From Paracoccaceae bacterium (GTDB lineage: Bacteria > Pseudomonadota > Alphaproteobacteria > Rhodobacterales > Rhodobacteraceae), in contig JAIXZY010000019.1 in assembly GCA_027489355.1 (NCBI GenBank), positions 1-58,706 on the forward strand: a stretch of DNA of 58,706 bases, read 5' to 3'. The first letter of the stretch is position 1; each line of letters opens with the position of its first letter. The notes below the pieces were generated by a model. That model made no database searches. It had not been told where the DNA came from and saw nothing but the letters and a program-made list of their open reading frames with translations. Both the position numbers and the translations under genes were made by a program. Shown here piece by piece: positions 1 through 9,869 of this stretch.

Positions 1-257
1 ACCAGCGGCCGACAGTTGAAATAGCGGTCGCAGAGGACGCGAAGGTTGAAGACCACGCGGGGAACGGTCGAGGAGATGATCGCCTCGGTGATCGTCGCCT
101 CGGTCTTCTTCAGCGTCATCAGCGTGGAGAGCCAGACGAAGTATTCGTCCGCAGTGCGCTTGTGGTCGGTGGCGATGCGCCAGGTGGCCAGAAAGCGAGC
201 GCCGTCCCAGATCGAGAAGACGGTATTGGTGTTGCCGCAGTCGATGGCAAGAAGCAT
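1..257 (-). CDS. coaX: Type III pantothenate kinase, N-terminal part
   Basis: Phosphorylates pantothenate, the first step of coenzyme A synthesis, in the cytoplasm. The minus-strand translation from the ATG at 257 begins MLLAIDCGNTNTVFSIWDG, the N-terminal ATP-binding motif (DxGNTN) of the CoaX family. About 85 residues are visible and the gene runs off the window edge, so its C-terminus cannot be judged. It lies 63 bp downstream of birA on the same strand, at the tail of the nuo-birA transcription unit. The order nuoN-birA-coaX is, from memory, common in Rhodobacterales. Confidence 0.92.
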   Translation of the reverse strand, partial: MLLAIDCGNTNTVFSIWDGARFLATWRIATDHKRTADEYFVWLSTLMTLKKTEATITEAIISSTVPRVVFNLRVLCDRYFNCRPL

Positions 258-287
258 GCTGGCTCCGTCAGATGGGTCGCGGACCAT

Positions 288-306
288 GATTTTTCTGCGA
301 AAAATC
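288..306 (-). terminator. Short AT-rich hairpin between birA and coaX
   Basis: GATTTTT (288-294) pairs with AAAAATC (300-306) around a 5-nt loop in the 63-bp gap between birA and coaX. The AT-rich stem stands out in this GC-rich DNA. It could be a weak attenuator or a processing site; there is no clear U-tract after it. Confidence 0.4.
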
Positions 307-320
307 GGAACTGGTCCGGG

Positions 321-1067
321 TCAGAAGAACACTTCGGCGGCGGGGATGGCAAGGGTTCCGGCTTGCGTGCGGAGGATCAGGTTGCCCTGGGCGTCGATGG
401 TCTGGAACGTGCCCTCGCGGGTCTCGGTGCCGGTGCGGGCGCGGATGGGCAGGCCGAGGCGCGCGGCGTGGGAGAGCCAGGTCTCGCGCAGGGGAGCGAA
501 GCCTTCGGCGGTGAAGGTGGCCTCCCAGCGCGCATAGGCCGGGGCGAGGGCGTCAAGGAAGGCCTCGGGCGTGATCCTCAGGCCGGTTTCCTGCAGAAGC
601 GAGACGGGCGGGACGGCTCCGGTTTCGATCTGTGACGCATCGGGCGCCGCCAGCAGATTGACGCCGATGCCGATGCAGAGAACGGGGGCCGGGCCGTTCA
701 GGCCTTGGGACTCGAGGAGGATGCCGGCGATCTTGCCGCCATTGCAGAGGACGTCGTTCGGCCATTTCAGGGCGAAGGCGCTGGCGAGGCCGGTCAAGTG
801 GACGAAGGCGTCGCGCAGCGCCAGCGCCGCGGCGAAGGATCGGAGCGCCACCGTCTCGGGCGGCTCGGTCGGTTTCAGGACCAGGGTGCCGTGGAAATTG
901 CCCAGGGGGCTGGACCAGGGTCTTGCCCGTCGGCCGCGGCCGGCAGTCTGGACGCCTGCGAGGATCCAGGTGGGACCGGCGAGCGCCGGGGCCCGCCGGA
1001 AGCCTTCGGCGTTGGTGCTGTCGATCTCGGGCAGGGAGATGCGCCCTGCCCCGCCATTACCGGACAA
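321..1067 (-). CDS. birA: Biotin--[acetyl-CoA-carboxylase] ligase
   Basis: Activates biotin with ATP and transfers it to the biotin carboxyl carrier protein of carboxylases. The biotin-binding loop GRGRRARPW is at residues 43-51 and the ligase core [20 protein letters not shown] at 101-120. At 248 aa it lacks the N-terminal DNA-binding domain of E. coli BirA, so it is probably a ligase only and not a repressor. The frame has no upstream ATG. TTG at 1067, inside the last codons of nuoN (11-bp overlap), is the best start because the conserved DSTNAE segment follows about 15 residues later. It is co-transcribed with nuoN. Confidence 0.93.
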   Translation of the reverse strand: MSGNGGAGRISLPEIDSTNAEGFRRAPALAGPTWILAGVQTAGRGRRARPWSSPLGNFHGTLVLKPTEPPETVALRSFAAALALRDAFVHLTGLASAFALKWPNDVLCNGGKIAGILLESQGLNGPAPVLCIGIGVNLLAAPDASQIETGAVPPVSLLQETGLRITPEAFLDALAPAYARWEATFTAEGFAPLRETWLSHAARLGLPIRARTGTETREGTFQTIDAQGNLILRTQAGTLAIPAAEVFF

Positions 1068-2493
1068 GCGCTTCGGCGGCGATGGCGGCCGCGGGCTCGA
1101 TGCCGAACAGGTTGATCACCCCCAGCACCATGATCGCGGCCACGCCAACCAGCATCGCCCATTGCACCGGGGCCATGCGGCTGTCGACGGGTTCCTGTTC
1201 CGCGCCGAAATACATGAAGTAGACGACACGGAGGTAGTAGAAGGCCCCGATCACCGAGGCGATGGCCCCGGCCACGGCAAGCCACACCCAGCCCGCGTCC
1301 ACGGCGGCTTTCAGCACGTAGAACTTCCCGAAGAAGCCGACCATCGGCGGCACGCCCGCAAGAGAGAACAGCAGGACCAGCATAGCCAGCGCCTTCAGGG
1401 GTTCCTTCTTCGCGAACTGGTTCAGGCCGGCGATGTCCGAAACCGGACGCCCGTCGCGTTCCATCGACAGGATGAAGGCAAAGGTGCCGACGTTCATGGT
1501 GACGTAGATCGCCATGTAGATCAGCGTGGCCTGCACCCCGTAGGCGGTGCCGACGCAAAGGCCGATCAGGGCGTACCCCATGTGGGCGATCGAGGAATAG
1601 GCCATCAGCCGCTTGATGTCGCGCTGGCCGATCGCGGCCACGGCACCGAGGAACATCGACGCGACCGACAGCGCCGCCAGCACCTGGCCCCACTGGCCGG
1701 GAATGCCGCCGAAGGCATCCTGCACCAGCCGCGCAATCAGGGCCATCGCAGCCACTTTCGGCGCGGTGGCGAAGAAGGCGGTCACGGGGGTGGGCGAGCC
1801 TTCGTAGACGTCGGGCGTCCACATGTGGAAGGGCGCGGCGCTGACCTTGAACGCAAGACCCGCCAGCATGAACACCAGCCCGAAGAGAAGGCCCAGCGGA
1901 ACGCCATCCTGCACCGTCGTCAGGATGCCCGCGAACTGGGTCGTCCCGGCATAGCCATAGACCAGCGACGCGCCATAAAGCAGCAGGCCCGAGGACAGCG
2001 CGCCGAGGACGAAGTACTTCAGACCCGCTTCCGACGAGCGCGCGCTGTCGCGGCGCAGCGAGGCCACGACGTAGAGGGACAGCGACTGGAGTTCGAGCCC
2101 CATGTAAAGCGTGATCAGGTCGGCAGAAGAAACCATGACCATCATCCCGATCACCGCCAGCACGGCGAGGACAGGGTATTCAAAGCGCAGAAGCTCGCGC
2201 CGGGTCATGTAGTCCTGGCTCATCACCAGCACAGCGGCGGCTGAAATCAGGATCGTGACCTTGGCGAAACGCGCGAAGGGGTCGTCGGTGAAGAGGCCGG
2301 AGAAGACCGTCCGCTCGCCCTCACCAGTGCCGCCGATGTAGAGCGCGAGCGCCACGAACAGCCCTGCCGTGGCCCAGACGAGCGTGGCGGCAAGCTTGTC
2401 CTTGCCGGTGTAGACCGCGACGATCAGCGCGATCATGGCATAGGCGGCCAGTGCGATCTCGGGCAAGAGGGTCTGGAAATCGGCGGAGGTCAT
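1057..2493 (-). CDS. nuoN: NADH-quinone oxidoreductase subunit N
   Basis: An antiporter-like membrane subunit of respiratory complex I that takes part in proton pumping. At 478 aa with about 14 hydrophobic segments, its length is typical. The lysine-containing antiporter core is visible ([20 protein letters not shown], then [20 protein letters not shown]). Its start overlaps the nuoM stop by 4 bp (ATGA) and its end overlaps the start of birA, so it is part of one long nuo transcript. Confidence 0.97.
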   Translation of the reverse strand: MTSADFQTLLPEIALAAYAMIALIVAVYTGKDKLAATLVWATAGLFVALALYIGGTGEGERTVFSGLFTDDPFARFAKVTILISAAAVLVMSQDYMTRRELLRFEYPVLAVLAVIGMMVMVSSADLITLYMGLELQSLSLYVVASLRRDSARSSEAGLKYFVLGALSSGLLLYGASLVYGYAGTTQFAGILTTVQDGVPLGLLFGLVFMLAGLAFKVSAAPFHMWTPDVYEGSPTPVTAFFATAPKVAAMALIARLVQDAFGGIPGQWGQVLAALSVASMFLGAVAAIGQRDIKRLMAYSSIAHMGYALIGLCVGTAYGVQATLIYMAIYVTMNVGTFAFILSMERDGRPVSDIAGLNQFAKKEPLKALAMLVLLFSLAGVPPMVGFFGKFYVLKAAVDAGWVWLAVAGAIASVIGAFYYLRVVYFMYFGAEQEPVDSRMAPVQWAMLVGVAAIMVLGVINLFGIEPAAAIAAEALVR

Positions 2494-4037
2494 TCCGAAT
2501 GTCCTTCGTTCAGGGCCAGGCCGTCAGCCGGTTGGGCGGCCTGGTAGTCGGTGACAAGAGCTTCCACAGAGGGCCCAATGATATCGGTCACGAGGCTCGG
2601 GTAGACGCCAAGGATCAGGGTCATGGCGATGAGGGGGGCGAAGATCGCCTTCTCGCGGCGGTCCATGTCGGTGATGGACTTCAGCGCCTCCTTGATCAGG
2701 TCGCCGAAGACGACGCGGCGGTAGAGCCAGAGCGCGTAACCGGCCGACAGGATCACGCCGGTGGCGGCGACAGCGGCGACCCAGGTGTTGACCTGGAAGA
2801 TGCCCATCAGCGTCAGGAATTCGCCGACGAAGCCACTCGTGCCCGGCAGACCCACGTTCGCCATGGTGAAGAACATGAAGACCAGCGCATAGGCCGGCAT
2901 CCGGTTCACGAGGCCGCCGTAGGCATCGATCTCACGCGTATGCATCCGGTCATAGATCACGCCGACGCAAAGGAACAGCGCGCCAGAGATGAAGCCGTGC
3001 GAAAGCATCTGGAAGATCGCCCCGTCCACGCCCTGCTGGTTCGCGGCGAAGATGCCCATCGTCACGTAACCCATGTGCGCAACCGAAGAATAGGCGATCA
3101 GCTTCTTCATGTCGGTCTGCGCCAGCGCCACCAGCGAGGTGTAGACGATGGCAATGGCCGACATCCACAGGACCAGCGGTGCCATGACATCAGACCCCAC
3201 CGGGAACATCGGCAGGGAGAAGCGCAGGAAGCCATAGCCGCCCATCTTCAGAAGGATCGCGGCCAGCACCACCGACCCCGCCGTCGGGGCCTGCACGTGC
3301 GCGTCGGGCAGCCAGGTGTGGACCGGCCACATCGGCATCTTCACCGCAAAGGACGCGAAGAAGGCCAGGAACAGCATGGTCTGCAACCCGCCCACGACCT
3401 GGAAGCCCAGGAGGCTGAACGTCTCATGCCCGAAGTCATGCGCCAGAAGCTTGACGATGTCCGTGGTGCCCGCATCCAGATACATCGCGATCATCGCGAC
3501 CAGCATCAGGACGGAGCCGAGGAAGGTGTAGAGGAAGAACTTGAACGCCGCGTAGATGCGGTCCTTGCCGCCCCAGATGCCGATGATCAGGAACATCGGG
3601 ATCAGCCCTGCCTCGAAGAAGAGGTAGAAGAGCACGAGGTCCAGCGCGCAGAACACGCCGAGCATCAGCGTCTCCAGCACCAGGAAGGCGATCATGTATT
3701 CCTTGACGCGGGTTTCGACGCCCCAGCAGGACCAGATGGTGATCGGCATGAGGAAGGTCGTCAGCATCACGAAGAGGATCGAGATCCCGTCGACGCCCAT
3801 CTTGTAGGAAAGGCCCAGGATCCACTGGCGTTCCTCGACGAACTGGAAGCCGGTGTTCGACGGGTCGAAGCGGAACAGGATGAACAGCGAGATGACGAAG
3901 GTCGCCGTGGTGGTGAAAAGCGCAAGCCACTTCGCCCCCTGCCGCGCCGCCGCGTCGTCGCCACGCATGAAGAGCGCGAGGATGATCGCCGCGACCAGCG
4001 GCAGGAAGGTGATGATCGAGAGGAGTTGGTTTTCCAT
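2490..4037 (-). CDS. nuoM: NADH-quinone oxidoreductase subunit M
   Basis: An antiporter-like proton-pumping membrane subunit of complex I. It is 515 aa. The motif [22 protein letters not shown] and the segment [20 protein letters not shown] are characteristic of NuoM. The conserved glutamate of the early helix is within [10 protein letters not shown]. It starts 12 bp after the nuoL stop and overlaps nuoN by 4 bp. Confidence 0.97.
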   Translation of the reverse strand: MENQLLSIITFLPLVAAIILALFMRGDDAAARQGAKWLALFTTTATFVISLFILFRFDPSNTGFQFVEERQWILGLSYKMGVDGISILFVMLTTFLMPITIWSCWGVETRVKEYMIAFLVLETLMLGVFCALDLVLFYLFFEAGLIPMFLIIGIWGGKDRIYAAFKFFLYTFLGSVLMLVAMIAMYLDAGTTDIVKLLAHDFGHETFSLLGFQVVGGLQTMLFLAFFASFAVKMPMWPVHTWLPDAHVQAPTAGSVVLAAILLKMGGYGFLRFSLPMFPVGSDVMAPLVLWMSAIAIVYTSLVALAQTDMKKLIAYSSVAHMGYVTMGIFAANQQGVDGAIFQMLSHGFISGALFLCVGVIYDRMHTREIDAYGGLVNRMPAYALVFMFFTMANVGLPGTSGFVGEFLTLMGIFQVNTWVAAVAATGVILSAGYALWLYRRVVFGDLIKEALKSITDMDRREKAIFAPLIAMTLILGVYPSLVTDIIGPSVEALVTDYQAAQPADGLALNEGHSE

Positions 4038-4049
4038 TATGCGCGCCCC

Positions 4050-6482
4050 TTACTTCGCGCCGCCGAAAAGCGTCATCCAGGTGACCAGGGCAACAAGCCC
4101 CAGCACCATCGCGAAGGCGTAGTGGAACAGGTAGCCGGACTGCGCGCGGCCTGCGAGGCGAGTGAAGAAGGGGATGATCCCCATCGCCACCCCGTTGATC
4201 GAGCCGTCGATGACGTTGCCGTCGCCCCTCTTCCAGAGGAAGCCCCCCAGCCACTTGGCGGGACGGACGAAGATCACGTCGTAGAGCTCGTCGAAGTACC
4301 ACTTGTTCAGGAGGAACAGGTAGAGCGGGCGCTGCTGCGCGGCCAGGCGGCGCGGCAGGCTCGGGTCGCGGATGTAGAAGAGCCAGGCCACGGCGAAACC
4401 GATCAGCATGGCGATGAAGGGCGAGACCTTGACCCAAGTCGGCACCAGGTGGGCCGCGTTGATGATCGTGGTCGGCGCGTGTTCGGCCTTGGCGGCCTTG
4501 TCGGCGTCAAGCCGGGTGTCGACCACGGCCTGCTCTTCCGGCGTGAAGGGCAGCATCAGGAGCGCGCCCTTGGGGGCGACGCCTGCGGCATGAACCTCGG
4601 CGGCGGCGTGACCCTCTGCTTGGGCGGCCTCGGTTGCAGTCGGTTCAGCCGGAGCGGCCTCGGTCGCAACGGCGGTTCCTTCGGCCGGAGCCGCCTCGGT
4701 GGTCGCGGTTTCCGCCGGCGCGGCCTCGGTCGTTGCCGGTGCGGTCGTCTCGGCCGGAGCGGCCTCGGTTGCAGCCGTTGCCGCCGAAGCCGTTTCGGTG
4801 GCGACCGGAGCAGCCTCGGTCGTGGCGGCCGGAGCGGCTTCGGTCACGGCAGTCTCGGTGCCATGCGCGGCGGTTTCGCCATGCGCCTCGCCGTGGGCGA
4901 CCTGCTCCATCCCGAACCAGTCGCGGACGGCGGTCTCTTCGCCGAAGAAGACCTTGTACCACAGCATGCCCGAGAAGATCGCGCCCAGAGCCAGAACGCC
5001 CAGCGGGATCAGCATGACCATCGGGCTTTCGTGCGGCTCGTGATGGCCGTGGCCGTGGTCATCGTGCCCATGCGCGTCATGGCCATGTCCATGCGAGTCG
5101 TGCCCGTGACCATGCGCCCGGCTCTCGCCGAAGAAGGTCAGGAACATCAGCCGCCAGGAATAGAAGCTGGTGAAGCAGGCCGCGACGACCAGAAGCCCGA
5201 AGGCGAAGCTCGAGCCGACCCAAGCGGATTCAATGACCGCGTCCTTCGACAGGAAGCCCGCGAAGCCGTAATGGGTCAGCGGGATGCCCACGCCGGTGAT
5301 GGCGAGCGTGCCGATCAGCATGGCGTAGAAGGTCAGCGGGATCTGTTTCCGCAGGCCCCCGTAGTTCCGCATGTCCTGTTCGTGGTGGGTCGCGTGGATC
5401 ACCGAGCCCGCCCCAAGGAACAACATGGCCTTGAAGAAAGCGTGAGTGAAAAGGTGGAACATCGCCACCGAATAGACGCCCACACCGGCTGCCACGAACA
5501 TGTAGCCGAGCTGCGACATGGTCGAATAGGCGATCACGCGCTTGATGTCGTTCTGCACCAGACCGATCGTCGCCGCGACGAAGGCCGTGCAGGCACCCAG
5601 AATGGTGATGAAGGCGGTCGCCTGCGGGGCGTATTCATACAGCGGCGACATCCGGCAGACGAGGAAGACCCCCGCCGTCACCATCGTTGCCGCGTGGATC
5701 AGCGCGGAGACCGGCGTCGGGCCTTCCATCGCGTCCGGCAGCCAGGTGTGCAGGAACAACTGCGCCGATTTCCCCATCGCGCCGATGAAGAGAAGGACGC
5801 CCACCAGGTTCGCCGCGTTCCAGTCCGACCAGAGGAAGGTCAGGTTCGTCTCGGCCAGCGCCGGGGCGGCGGCGAAGACGTCGTCGAAGCGGATCGAGTC
5901 GGTCAGGTAGAACAGCGCGAAGATGCCAAGCGCAAAACCGAAGTCGCCGACGCGGTTGACGATGAAGGCCTTCATCGCGGCCGCGTTGGCCGAAGCCTTG
6001 CGATAGTAGAAGCCGATCAAGAGGTAAGAGGCGACGCCCACGCCTTCCCAGCCGAAGAACATCTGGACCAGGTTGTCCGAGGTCACCAGCATCAACATCG
6101 AGAAGGTGAAGAACGACAGGTAGGCGAAGAAGCGGGCCTTGTAGTGCTCGCCCTCGTGCCAGTTGTCGTCATGCGCCATGTAGCCGAACGAGTAGAGGTG
6201 GACGAGCGCCGAGACCGAGTTCACCACGACCAGCATGATCGCGGTCAGGCGGTCGAGGCGGATCGCCCATTCCGAGCCCATCGTGCCGGATTCGATCCAG
6301 CGCAGAAGCGTGATGTGCTGCGTCTCGCCGTCGAAGGTCAGGAAGATCTGCCAGCTGAGGGCGGCCGCAAGGAAGACCAGGGCGGTGGTGATGACCTGCC
6401 CGGCCTTCTCGCCGATCAGCCGCCAGCCGAAGCCGCAGATGATGGCCCCGATCAGGGGGGCGAAAAGTATGATCGTTGCCAT
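4050..6482 (-). CDS. nuoL: NADH-quinone oxidoreductase subunit L with His-rich and TEAAP-repeat insert
   Basis: The largest antiporter-like subunit of complex I, containing the long lateral helix. At 810 aa it is about 200 residues longer than E. coli NuoL (roughly 613 aa). The excess lies between the antiporter core and the C-terminal helices. Residues 456-484 form a His/Gly/Asp loop with 13 histidines. Residues 531-632 are an Ala/Thr/Glu/Pro tract with six TEAAP units and one TEAAQ. Core motifs are normal: [21 protein letters not shown] (residues 237-257) and [20 protein letters not shown] (310-329). The conserved segment after the insert resumes near residue 680, so this is a length polymorphism inside a functional gene and not a frameshift. 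Confidence 0.96.
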   Translation of the reverse strand: MATIILFAPLIGAIICGFGWRLIGEKAGQVITTALVFLAAALSWQIFLTFDGETQHITLLRWIESGTMGSEWAIRLDRLTAIMLVVVNSVSALVHLYSFGYMAHDDNWHEGEHYKARFFAYLSFFTFSMLMLVTSDNLVQMFFGWEGVGVASYLLIGFYYRKASANAAAMKAFIVNRVGDFGFALGIFALFYLTDSIRFDDVFAAAPALAETNLTFLWSDWNAANLVGVLLFIGAMGKSAQLFLHTWLPDAMEGPTPVSALIHAATMVTAGVFLVCRMSPLYEYAPQATAFITILGACTAFVAATIGLVQNDIKRVIAYSTMSQLGYMFVAAGVGVYSVAMFHLFTHAFFKAMLFLGAGSVIHATHHEQDMRNYGGLRKQIPLTFYAMLIGTLAITGVGIPLTHYGFAGFLSKDAVIESAWVGSSFAFGLLVVAACFTSFYSWRLMFLTFFGESRAHGHGHDSHGHGHDAHGHDDHGHGHHEPHESPMVMLIPLGVLALGAIFSGMLWYKVFFGEETAVRDWFGMEQVAHGEAHGETAAHGTETAVTEAAPAATTEAAPVATETASAATAATEAAPAETTAPATTEAAPAETATTEAAPAEGTAVATEAAPAEPTATEAAQAEGHAAAEVHAAGVAPKGALLMLPFTPEEQAVVDTRLDADKAAKAEHAPTTIINAAHLVPTWVKVSPFIAMLIGFAVAWLFYIRDPSLPRRLAAQQRPLYLFLLNKWYFDELYDVIFVRPAKWLGGFLWKRGDGNVIDGSINGVAMGIIPFFTRLAGRAQSGYLFHYAFAMVLGLVALVTWMTLFGGAK

Positions 6483-6487
6483 CTGGG

Positions 6488-6793
6488 TCAGCCTTTCATC
6501 ACGTTCACGTCTTCCACCTCGATCGTGCCGCGGTTGCGGAAGAACACGACCAGGATGGCCAGACCGATCGCGGCCTCAGCCGCGGCCACGGTCAGGACGA
6601 ACATGGTGAAGACCTGCCCCACCAGATCGCCCGAGTAGCTGGAGAAGGCGACGAGGTTGATGTTGACCGCCAGAAGCATCAGTTCGATCGACATCAGGAT
6701 GACGATCACGTTCTTCCGGTTCAGGAAGATCCCGAAGATCCCGATGACGAACAGCGCCGCGGCCACCGTCAGGTAATGTTCAAGTCCCACCAT
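6488..6793 (-). CDS. nuoK: NADH-quinone oxidoreductase subunit K
   Basis: A small three-helix membrane subunit of complex I, the MrpC homologue that carries intramembrane glutamates. I chose the ATG at 6793 (101 aa, [15 protein letters not shown]). It matches the family length of about 100 aa and has a GAGGGAACGAGAG Shine-Dalgarno-like stretch. A longer in-frame start at 6865 would translate through the intergenic palindrome and is unlikely. The conserved segment [20 protein letters not shown] is present. It is 5 bp upstream of nuoL. Confidence 0.96.
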   Translation of the reverse strand: MVGLEHYLTVAAALFVIGIFGIFLNRKNVIVILMSIELMLLAVNINLVAFSSYSGDLVGQVFTMFVLTVAAAEAAIGLAILVVFFRNRGTIEVEDVNVMKG

Positions 6794-6834
6794 CTCTCGT
6801 TCCCTCTTGGGCTCTAGCGGCCCGCATTTCGTGA

Positions 6835-6871
6835 CCCACCCCGTAGGGTGGGCAATATTGCCCACCCTACG
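6835..6871. repeat. 30-bp perfect palindrome with an alternative overlapping hairpin
   Basis: Positions 6842-6871 form a perfect 30-bp palindrome (arms CGTAGGGTGGGCAAT and ATTGCCCACCCTACG) that ends directly at the nuoJ stop codon. An extra CCCACCC arm at 6835-6841 can instead pair with GGGTGGG at 6846-6852, giving two mutually exclusive hairpins. The arm CGTAGGGTGGGC recurs exactly at 40615-40626, so this is a dispersed family. It sits in the 78-bp nuoJ-nuoK gap, the natural place for an mRNA-stabilising or attenuating structure. Confidence 0.8.
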
Positions 6872-7486
6872 TCAGAGGCCCTGACCGGGTTTCACATCCT
6901 TGAGCTCCATCGCCTTCGCCGGGTCGCGCCACATCTGCTGGAGCACGTTCTGGCGCTTGACGTCCTTGCGGTGGCGCAGCGTAAGCACGATCGCGCCAAT
7001 CATCGCGACCAGCAGGATCAGGCCCGCGAGCTGGAACAGCAGAAAGTACCGGTCATAGATCAGCATCCCCAGCGCGCGGGTGTTCTCGATCTCGGAGGGC
7101 GCCGGGGCCACGGCCTGCCGAAGCCCCTCGGCCCCGTCGGCCACCTGCCAGACGCCCACGCCAATCGCGACCTGCATCAGAAGGACCACGCCGATCAGAA
7201 GGCCCAAGGGCATGTAGCGCGCCAGTTCCCCCTTCAGCGCGGCAAAGTCAATGTCGAGCATCATCACGACGAACAGGAACAGCACCGCCACGGCTCCCAC
7301 GTAGACGATGACCAGCAGCATCGCCACGAACTCGGCCCCGAGCAGCACGAAGAGGCCCGAGGTCGACAGGAACGCGAGGATCAGCCAGAGCACCGAGTGC
7401 ACCGGGTTCCGCGACAGGGTGACCATCAGACCGGCCGTCACCGTGATCACGGCGAACATGTAGAAGGCAAAGCTGAAGACGGTCAT
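6872..7486 (-). CDS. nuoJ: NADH-quinone oxidoreductase subunit J
   Basis: A membrane subunit of complex I (ND6 type). It is 204 aa with five predicted hydrophobic segments. The conserved stretches [13 protein letters not shown] and [20 protein letters not shown] are present, the latter including the pi-bulge helix. The first codon overlaps the stop of the preceding CMD-family gene by 4 bp, so translation is probably coupled. The gene ends against the palindrome at 6842-6871. Confidence 0.96.
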   Translation of the reverse strand: MTVFSFAFYMFAVITVTAGLMVTLSRNPVHSVLWLILAFLSTSGLFVLLGAEFVAMLLVIVYVGAVAVLFLFVVMMLDIDFAALKGELARYMPLGLLIGVVLLMQVAIGVGVWQVADGAEGLRQAVAPAPSEIENTRALGMLIYDRYFLLFQLAGLILLVAMIGAIVLTLRHRKDVKRQNVLQQMWRDPAKAMELKDVKPGQGL

Positions 7487-7896
7487 GCGTCTTTCTCCTC
7501 AGGGGTCTCGGCGAAGACGGACTGGGCGATTTCCAGCGCCTTCTGCATGGCGGGGACGCCGCCGAACATGGACATCTGCCAGATCACTTCCGCGATCTCG
7601 CGCTTCGTGGCCCCGGCCGCAAGGCCGTTCTTGATCGTCATCCTGAGCTGCGGCTCACCCACCGGGCCAAGGACCGTCAGCGCCGCGATGGTCACCAGGA
7701 ACCGGGTCCGGGCGTCGAGGCCCTCCGGGTTGAAGGTCTTGCCGAACCACATTTCCAGAAGCTCCTTCGGCATCGCCGGGAAGAACTTCTCCATCGCCTT
7801 CGCGTCGAAATTCTCCATGCCCGGCATGAAAGCCTGGGCCATCTTCTGGCCCTGCTCCATCCAGGCGGAAAACATCTTGGCGAAGTCGTCGGTCAT
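7483..7896 (-). CDS. Carboxymuconolactone decarboxylase-family protein in the nuo operon
   Basis: A 137-aa protein of the AhpD/CMD helical fold: residues [23 protein letters not shown], then [34 protein letters not shown]. The usual CxxC of peroxidase-type members is absent. In the position expected for CMD active-site residues the sequence keeps the helix but shows no cysteine anywhere in the protein, so an AhpD-like redox role is unlikely. It overlaps the nuoI stop (TGATG) and the nuoJ start (ATGA). Its function is unknown; the position suggests expression with complex I. An equivalent unidentified gene in Rhodobacter/Paracoccus nuo clusters is recalled from memory. Confidence 0.85.
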   Translation of the reverse strand: MTDDFAKMFSAWMEQGQKMAQAFMPGMENFDAKAMEKFFPAMPKELLEMWFGKTFNPEGLDARTRFLVTIAALTVLGPVGEPQLRMTIKNGLAAGATKREIAEVIWQMSMFGGVPAMQKALEIAQSVFAETPEEKDA

Positions 7897-8390
7897 CAGC
7901 GATACGGGGCGTCGATTTCAAGGTTGCGGGCGATCTCGGCCTCCCAGCGGGCGCCGTTCTCCAGGAGCTTCTCCTTGGTGTAGAACAACTCTTCCCGCGT
8001 CTCGGTCGAGAACTCGAAGTTCGGACCTTCGACGATGGCATCGACCGGGCAGGCCTCCTGGCAGAAGCCGCAGTAGATGCACTTGGTCATGTCGATGTCA
8101 TAACGCGTGGTGCGGCGCGAGCCATCCTCACGCGGTTCGGCGTCGATGGTGATGGCCTGCGCCGGGCAGACGGCCTCGCAGAGCTTGCAGGCGATGCAGC
8201 GTTCCTCACCGTTCGGATAGCGGCGCAGGGCGTGCTCACCCCGGAAACGGGGCGACAGCGGCCCCTTTTCGTGCGGGTAGTTCACCGTCGATTTCGGCGC
8301 GAAGAAGTACTTCATCCCCAGGCCGAAGCCCTTGATGAAGTCCATCAGCAGGAAATACTTCGTGGCGCGGGTCCAGTCGATATTGGACAT
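7896..8390 (-). CDS. nuoI: NADH-quinone oxidoreductase subunit I, 2x[4Fe-4S]
   Basis: Peripheral-arm subunit carrying clusters N6a and N6b, which pass electrons toward N2. It is 164 aa. Two ferredoxin motifs are visible: [12 protein letters not shown] and [12 protein letters not shown]. The N-terminal segment ([17 protein letters not shown]) is the amphipathic membrane-contact helix. It follows nuoH by 3 bp and overlaps the CMD-family gene by one base. Confidence 0.97.
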   Translation of the reverse strand: MSNIDWTRATKYFLLMDFIKGFGLGMKYFFAPKSTVNYPHEKGPLSPRFRGEHALRRYPNGEERCIACKLCEAVCPAQAITIDAEPREDGSRRTTRYDIDMTKCIYCGFCQEACPVDAIVEGPNFEFSTETREELFYTKEKLLENGARWEAEIARNLEIDAPYR

Positions 8391-8393
8391 GGG

Positions 8394-9431
8394 TCAGCCT
8401 CCAATCGCCCAGCGGGCCCAGAAGCCGCCAAGCACTTCGAATTTCGCAAGGAACGCCACGATCACCACCCAGGCGAGCGACATGGGCAGGAAGACCTTCC
8501 AACCAATCCGCATCAGCTGGTCGTAGCGGTAGCGGGGGACGATGGCCTTCACCATGGCGAACATGAAGAAGAACACCCACATCTTGGCGACCATCCACCA
8601 CCAGCCGTCGGCGAGGCCAGGGATCGGCGACAGCCAGCCGCCGAAGAACAGAAGGCTGATCAGCGCGCACATCAGGAAGATCGCGATGTATTCGCCGGCC
8701 ATGAACAGAAGGTAGGGGGTCGAGGAATACTCCACCATGAACCCGGCGACGAGTTCCGATTCCGCTTCCGGCAGGTCGAAGGGCGGGCGGTTGGTCTCGG
8801 CCAGCGCCGAGATGAAGAACAGCGCCACCATCGGCAGGTGCGGCAGCCAGTACCAGTTGAAGAGGCCCCAGTCCCCGTCCTGCGCGGCCACGATGGCGCC
8901 GAAGTTCATCGCACCAGTGGAGATGATGACACCGATGATGATCAGGCCCAGCGAGACCTCGTAGGAGATCATCTGCGCCGCCGACCGGAGGCTCCCAAGG
9001 AAGGCGTATTTCGAGTTCGAGGCCCAGCCGCCCATGATGACGCCGTAGACTTCAAGCGACGACACCGCGAAGACGAACAGGATCGCCACGTTGATGTTGG
9101 CCAGCACCCAGCCATTGTCGAAGGGGATCACCGCCCAGGCCAGGATCGCCAGCACGAAGCTCAGCATCGGGGCCAGGAAGAACACCGGACGGTCGACGCC
9201 GGCCGGGATCACGATTTCCTTGACGACATACTTCAGCGCGTCGGCCACCGACTGGAGAAGCCCGAACGGCCCCACCACGTTCGGCCCGCGCCGCATCTGC
9301 ACCGCGGCCCAGATCTTCCGGTCGCCGTAGACGAGGAACAGAAGGCTGATCATCACGAAGGCCACGATCAGCAGCGACTGCGCCGCGATCAGCACCGCCG
9401 TCCCGAACCCCGTGGCAAGAAACCCGTCCAT
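8394..9431 (-). CDS. nuoH: NADH-quinone oxidoreductase subunit H
   Basis: ND1-type membrane subunit of complex I that forms the quinone chamber with NuoB and NuoD. It is 345 aa with eight or more hydrophobic helices. The signature [20 protein letters not shown] is present, as is [16 protein letters not shown]. It lies between the extra lipoprotein gene (29 bp upstream) and nuoI. Confidence 0.97.
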   Translation of the reverse strand: MDGFLATGFGTAVLIAAQSLLIVAFVMISLLFLVYGDRKIWAAVQMRRGPNVVGPFGLLQSVADALKYVVKEIVIPAGVDRPVFFLAPMLSFVLAILAWAVIPFDNGWVLANINVAILFVFAVSSLEVYGVIMGGWASNSKYAFLGSLRSAAQMISYEVSLGLIIIGVIISTGAMNFGAIVAAQDGDWGLFNWYWLPHLPMVALFFISALAETNRPPFDLPEAESELVAGFMVEYSSTPYLLFMAGEYIAIFLMCALISLLFFGGWLSPIPGLADGWWWMVAKMWVFFFMFAMVKAIVPRYRYDQLMRIGWKVFLPMSLAWVVIVAFLAKFEVLGGFWARWAIGG

Positions 9432-9460
9432 GTCAGTCCCTCATCCTCAATCCGCCAGTC

Positions 9461-9868
9461 TCACCGGCCCGGTATTCCAAGCTCTGCGCAGTCGTTCGCC
9501 ACCACTTCGGCGTCGATGGTCCGCAGGCCCTCGGGCAAGCTGGCAGAGATGAGGTAGACCGCATCCCCGTACCATGTCCCACCCGTCTTCGTCACGATGG
9601 TCCGCACTTGCCGTGCGAAGCCAAACCCTTGATCCAGCGCATATTGCGCGGCAGCACAGCGGCCATAGGCATCGACGTCGGACCGGTTCTTCGCCCCGGT
9701 CATCGCGACCGAGAAGCTGACCAGATCGTCGTCGAGCAGGATCGTCGAAACCCCCTGGTAGACCGCCTGACTGCCGCGCTCCTGTGGCACCTCTCCGGCG
9801 GGCGCGCAAGCCCCAAGCGCCGCTGTCGCGGTGCTGAAGGACGCGAGCAGGGAGAGGCGCTGCGCCAT
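9461..9868 (-). CDS. Putative lipoprotein of unknown function within the nuo operon
   Basis: A 135-aa protein starting MAQRLSLLASFSTATAALGAC. This is a hydrophobic signal ending in ALGAC, a good lipobox, so it is probably anchored in a membrane facing the periplasm. The ATG at 9868 follows the nuoG stop by one base (TAAGATG), which fixes the start. The rest contains an isolated pair of cysteines and no family I recognise. It ends 29 bp before nuoH. Being embedded between nuoG and nuoH implies co-expression with complex I; a role in its biogenesis is only inference. Confidence 0.75.
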   Translation of the reverse strand: MAQRLSLLASFSTATAALGACAPAGEVPQERGSQAVYQGVSTILLDDDLVSFSVAMTGAKNRSDVDAYGRCAAAQYALDQGFGFARQVRTIVTKTGGTWYGDAVYLISASLPEGLRTIDAEVVANDCAELGIPGR

Positions 9869-9869
9869 C

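Noticed and set aside
4645-4962. Repetitive Arg-rich frames antisense to the nuoL TEAAP tract
   Set aside because: They are the reverse image of the Ala/Glu repeat and have no start signal; the repeat belongs to NuoL.
2451-6638. A 1395-aa open frame on the plus strand opposite nuoM, nuoL and nuoK
   Set aside because: Its composition is Arg/Asp/Glu/His-rich without domains, and it is the antisense image of well-conserved nuo genes; high GC leaves few stops in that frame.
6794-6865. An N-terminal extension of NuoK
   Set aside because: It would be translated through the palindrome and gives a 125-aa protein, above the family's usual 100 aa.
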